DNA of 64,000 nucleotides from Amaurobius ferox (taxonomy: Eukaryota; Arthropoda; Arachnida; Araneae; Amaurobiidae): the NCBI GenBank assembly GCA_951213105.1, contig OX578138.1:69120537-69184536 (forward strand). Reading direction: 5' to 3'. Under the pieces are notes generated by a model that saw only the letters and a program-made list of their open reading frames with translations, searched no databases and was not told the DNA's origin. Positions 60,336-64,000 of the stretch are shown piece by piece (positions within the stretch are counted from its first letter, which is position 1; every line of letters starts with the position of its first letter). The translations under genes were made by a program, and so were the position numbers.

Positions 60336-61262
60336 TTATAAAAAATCTGATGCGGGCAGCACATGACTTTCCTTATTTAATGCAATGAATTTACTACTTT
60401 TACAGCAAAAAAATAGCTTGTTCTTATAATAGCTACTTATATTCTTTTCAAGATATTGACATTTCATCAATTAGTCGTCATTTTCATGGATTTAGCGTCA
60501 TTTTTAACCATTTAGCGAGATTTTCTTTAATTTCGCAACATTTAAAAAAAGTAGCCAAGTTGGCGACATTCCGCCAAATTCGTCGCCAAAATCTCGCCAA
60601 GCGTTATGGAAGGAAAAATAAGTTATTATTATAGCAGATAAATGACTATTAGCGTTCAAATACAAAAGTATTTCTCAAAGTATATTTTATCATGAATGGA
60701 ACGAGCTAGATCCACGAAAATGAAGTCACCCAATTTATCGTATGATATTACATATGAAAAGTGAACATGTTCCTCAACAATTAATATATTTTTTTTTATT
60801 TATCGGAGTTTTGATAAATTTATTTGCAAAATGTGCAATATCTCGAGAACGGTATATGTTAGCGTTCTAAAGTTTATGTCAATCGCTTTCTAAGGAAAAA
60901 TATCATAAAAAATGTCAATTTGCGCAAATATATTAAAGGTTTTGAATTTCCGATAATTTTTTCAAAAATTCACTCGAAAATTTAGGGGGGTTCTGAACAT
61001 TCGATTGCGTTTAAAAACAATAGGCTTCCAGTATTCACGGATTGTGATTTTTGCACCAATTTTTATTCGAATAGCCCCATTCGTTCGTGAGATATCATCT
61101 CCACAGACTCACTGACACACACACACACACAGACATCACCTCAAAAGTTTTTGATTCGTGATCAGGGATGCTTGAAACGTGCTCTCCCGTCGAAAACTCG
61201 AATTCGAATTTTCGACCCGGTCACAATACTTTCCTTATACATTATGTATATAAGGAAAGTAA
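60336..61262 (-). repeat. GGAAAGT-family repeat, subfamily A, copy A4
   Basis: Minus orientation, co-linear with A2: CTGATGCGGGCAGCACATGA at 60345, AGTTGGCGACATTCCGCC at 60556, CTCGAGAACGG at 60842, a short (CA)n tract at 61113, and the terminus TATAAGGAAAGT at 61250-61261. Confidence 0.85.
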
Positions 61263-61484
61263 TAATTGCAATTCTGAATTATCAAGAATTTTATTCATTC
61301 AAATCATATCCAATCCCGCTTGATACGGTTAAACTGGATTCTACTGTATTTATATCCGTCTCATTAATCTAATATTATAATCCACATATGCACTCGAATT
61401 ATGTAATTAGCTTTTAGATGCAACCAGTATTTAGGCCTGTCAAAGACAAAAAAACTATCACTCTTAAAATATTAAGCTGTAAGT
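61263..61484. other. Spacer between A4 and A5
   Basis: Short unassigned AT-rich segment separating two inverted A repeats. Confidence 0.5.
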
Positions 61485-62080
61485 TATTACTTTCCTTATA
61501 TACATAATGTATAAGGAAAGTATTGTGACGGGGTCGAAAATTCGAAATCGAGTTTTCGACGGGAGAGCACGTTTCAAGCATCCCTGATCACGAATCAAAC
61601 ATTTTTGAAGTGATGTCTGTGTGTGTGTGTGTGTGAAAGTATGTGTGTGTGTGTGTGTGTCAGTGAGTCTGTGGAGACGATAACTGACGAACGAATGTAC
61701 CTATTTGAACCAAATTTGGTACAAAAATCACAATCCGTAAACACTGGTAGCCTATTGTCTTTATACGTAAATTTTGAAAAAATCGTCAAAAAATCAAAAC
61801 CACTAATAAAGTTACGAAAATAGACATTTCTTATGTAATTTTTTATTAGAAAACGATTGACATAATTTTTAAAACGCTCACATGAACCGTTTTCGAGATA
61901 TTGCACATTTTTCAAAAAAATTATTAAAAAGTCATATAAAATGAAAAAAAAAATTTCCTTTTGAGAAACATGTTCACTTTTCATATGTAATACCATGCGA
62001 TAAATTGGGTGACATAATTCTTGTGGATCTAGCTCGTTCCATTCATGAAAAAAGATTCTTTGAGTAATACTTTTGTATTT

Positions 62081-62962
62081 ACTTTTTGTATGTATACTTT
62101 TATCTTTATTAATGATCTTGCTAATTGTTTTGGAAATTGCCTTTTTTATGCTGACGATCTGAAGATTTTGTGTCCGATTTTTGATGCTGTTTCGTGTAAT
62201 AATATTCAGTCGGAGCTGCTTGTCCTTTCTGATTGGTGTGGCAAAAATAGTTTGCATCTCAATATCACTAAATGTAGTGTGGTGTCTTATACTCGTAAAA
62301 AAGTGCCTATTTTATTTTCGTATGCTATTAGCAACTCTGTTTTGACTAGAAGGTTTTCCATTGCTGATCTTGGGGTCACGTATACATCTGATTTTTCTTT
62401 TTCCACACATGTCTCCAATATTTGTGCTAAATCATATAGAAATCTAGGCTACATCAGGAGGATTACGCATGATTTTGTAAATGAGGATTCCAGAATAGTT
62501 CTTTTCAATGCCTTGGTCAGGTCTGGGCTGGAGTATGCATCTGTGGTTTGGAGGCCTTTTCAGGCCGTTCACTCTAGAAGGATTGAGGTCATCCAGAATA
62601 GTTTCTTGAGATATCTTTTTTATAGGAAAACTGGCATTAGTTGGTATGCATTGTCTTCTGCTTTTTTGCGTGGTTTGTTTGGTGTTGTAAGCTTACAGAG
62701 AAGAAGGGATTTTATTCTGTGTTCTTTTTTCAGGGGTTTGTTTCGTGGCCGGGTTGACTGTTCCCATGTCTTGGGTGGGATTGGTTTTCATGTCCCACAC
62801 TATAGAACTAGAAGCTTGAATTTATTTGCCATTAGGAAGTTTGGGTCGAGTATTGGCAATAATTGTGCTATAAATTGCTTTTCTAAATTATACAATGGTT
62901 TCCCTGATTGTCTTGATATTTTTTATTCTTCTGAGAAGGATTTTAAAGAGCATTTGTTGTGA
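62081..62962 (+). pseudogene. C-terminal half of LINE reverse transcriptase, intact frame
   Basis: Open for nearly 300 codons. FINDLANCFGNCLFYADDLKI carries the catalytic YADD at 62147-62158. Then NSLHLNITKCSVVSYTRK, DLGVTYTSDFSFSTHV, LVRSGLEYASVVWRPF and RRIEVIQNSFLRYLF follow, the usual order of the thumb and C-terminal region of Jockey-superfamily ORF2. Stop at 62960. The first 12 codons of the open frame (62045-62080) are repeat A sequence. Endonuclease and RT fingers are missing through truncation at reverse transcription, so it encodes no functional enzyme. Confidence 0.9.
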
Positions 62963-63127
62963 ACATCTTGTGTTTTATTACATGTATTCTTGTGAAGTGT
63001 TTTTTAATTTTAATGTTTTAACTTTTTAATGTATTTCAACTTTTTTTATGTATGTCATGGTATTTTGAATTGAGTTTTGCTCCTGCATGCTGTAACTGGG
63101 ACTACGTCCTGTTGCTTGCAGTCTTTG

Positions 63128-63158
<31 letters not shown>

Positions 63159-63160
63159 AT
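62081..63160 (+). mobile_element. Jockey-like LINE, 5'-truncated, young
   Basis: Inserted in repeat A5. Starts abruptly in the RT and ends with (AAAT)n at 63127-63160. The 3' untranslated part has CTGTAACTGGGACTACGTCC, related to that of the older LINE at 10046. The duplication at the target is only the few bases ATTT, hard to separate from the tail. The intact frame and perfect tail indicate recent insertion. Confidence 0.9.
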
Positions 63161-63510
63161 TTGAACGCCAATAGTCATTTATCTGCTGTAAGAACAACTT
63201 ATTTCTTCGTCCATAACACTTTGCGAGATTTTGGCGACGAATTTGGCGGAATGTCGCCAACTTGGCGACTTTTTGAAATGTTTTCAAATTAACGAAAATC
63301 TCGCCAAATGGATAAAAATGACGCTAAATCAATGAAAATGACGACTAATTGGCGAAAATTCAATATCTTGGAAAGAATATTATTATCTACTATAAGAAAA
63401 ACCTATTTTTTTACTGTAAAAGTAGTAAATTCATTACATTATATAAGGAAAGTCATGTGTTGCCCACATCAGATTTTTTTTATTATAAGTTTTATTTTGC
63501 TTAACAATGT

Positions 63511-63664
63511 GTGATGCTTGGCGTTGAAAATTGGTCCAGTTACGTTCAACTCCACGGTCGTGTTTCAGTTTCGCTTTGGGAGGGTACTGATTTTATCAAA
63601 ACTGGGAAATACAATCGAAAATCTGACTACGTTAGATTCGGTCCATTGGTTGATACTATAAGTG
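63511..63664 (+). pseudogene. Unrecognised coding-like segment interrupted by a SINE
   Basis: A frame from about 63514 reads MLGVENWSSYVQLHGRVSVS, LWEGTDFIKTGKYNRKSD and VRFGPLVDTISV with balanced composition. The SINE enters at 63665. If it and one target duplication are ignored, the frame carries on briefly (VQKFILLQLH) to a TAG near 63993. Not recognised; transposon or host exon possible. Confidence 0.35.
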
Positions 63665-63949
63665 TTGTTGTTGAAACCCAGACCGTCCGACCTACCAGAA
63701 AGGTGTATGGTAACTGTTTGGACGGTCGGGAAGTGCCACCCAATTTAGACCGGAACCCAGTGGGGGAGGCATCCACAGGGACCGTACCCTCCTTCCCCTA
63801 CCACCAACCTCTCGGAAGGACTTTCGGACCCACATGTTTAACGTGATCGTACTCCGCATGAACACGGCGGCAGTTTTGGCAGTGGCTGGAATCGAACCCG
63901 GGCCTACCGAGTGCAACTCCAGCGCGCTAACCAATGGGCTACCGCGCCC
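63665..63949 (-). mobile_element. tRNA-derived SINE, second family, with target-site duplication
   Basis: On the minus strand from 63949: GGGCGCGGTAGCCCATTGG, box A-like TAGCCCATTGGTTAGCG, box B GGTTCGATTCC, a body with CTGGGTTCCGGTCTAAAT and a (CAA)n tail (GTTGTTGTTG on the plus strand at 63664-63673). GATACTATAAGTG is repeated at 63652-63664 and 63950-63962, a 13-base duplication. The head differs from the SINE at 46657; the central segment is shared. Confidence 0.92.
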
Positions 63950-64000
63950 GATACTATAAGTGTGCAAAAATTCATCCTTCTCCAACTGCATTAGGGCGCC
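63950..64000. other. Right flank after the SINE
   Basis: Second copy of the target duplication and the continuation of the interrupted segment to the window end. Confidence 0.6.

Larger units (their letters stand above)
61485..63480 (+). repeat. GGAAAGT-family repeat, subfamily A, copy A5, split by a LINE
   Basis: Left part 61485-62080 and right part 63161-63480. They join at TTTGTATTT and GAACGCC, as the uninterrupted A2 and A4 show on the other strand. The 220-codon minus ORF across its left half is a reading of (GT)n and repeat sequence, not a gene. Confidence 0.88.

Noticed and set aside
61595..62257. 220-codon minus-strand ORF
   Set aside because: It spans the (GT)n tract and repeat A5 plus the antisense of LINE RT. 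Its composition follows the repeat, and the plus strand carries the recognisable LINE protein.
63870..63949. Possible tRNA gene on the minus strand
   Set aside because: Same reasoning: it is the head of a SINE with a 13-base target duplication.

Overview
This window looks like AT-rich intergenic DNA from an arthropod, probably a chelicerate. It holds no complete host gene, no rRNA and no functional tRNA. Almost everything recognisable is a transposable element, a remnant of one, or a satellite or minisatellite array. The lineage is an inference: the most intact element is a Naiad-type Penelope-like retroelement (PLE), a group reported at high copy number in spiders and other invertebrates, and it sits with Tc1/mariner, Jockey-like, I-like and (CAA)n-tailed SINE families.

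Layout. 1-3.8 kb: AT-rich DNA, a mariner-type deletion derivative, an unrecognised coding relic and a 21-bp minisatellite. 3.8-10.0 kb: decayed canonical PLEs (a GIY-YIG fragment, an RT fragment and two inverted flanks) around a Tc1-like element and a 23-bp minisatellite with a 362-bp higher-order repeat. 10.0-14.7 kb: a broken Jockey-like LINE and a broken Tc1-like element. 14.7-23.8 kb: a zinc-finger relic, dispersed repeats of a GGAAAGT-bounded family, one short unassigned ORF with a poly(A) signal, and a 160-bp satellite. 23.8-31.6 kb, the core of interest: two PLE insertions in (TA)n microsatellites, each a sense copy joined to an inverted truncated copy. The second is nearly intact: N-terminal GIY-YIG nuclease, CxC linker, then RT with YVDD. 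31.6-36.9 kb: a Tc1-like element split by an I-like LINE, then two elements of a DUF4817-type mariner group. 36.9-45 kb: microsatellites, a 524-bp tandem duplication and a long decayed ~170-bp satellite carrying a palindromic MITE. 45-52.5 kb: a CRE/CCAAT promoter-like island, dispersed repeats, a SINE, a pogo/Tigger-like MITE and a ~300-bp tandem array. 52.5-64 kb: a three-unit >1-kb tandem array with a retroviral-type protease scrap, a 354-bp duplication, alternately inverted ~0.9-kb repeats (one split by a young Jockey-like LINE), and a second SINE with a clear target-site duplication.

Working relationships. The two PLEs move by target-primed reverse transcription using their own nuclease and RT. 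The SINEs have Pol III boxes, no coding capacity and LINE-dependent hallmarks. The MITE-like elements depend on transposases supplied elsewhere. Three details of the Naiad-type element deserve follow-up: a slippery heptamer joining its N-terminal ORF to the nuclease frame, clustered in-frame TGA codons just past the RT end in both PLEs, and the large inverted repeat each insertion creates.
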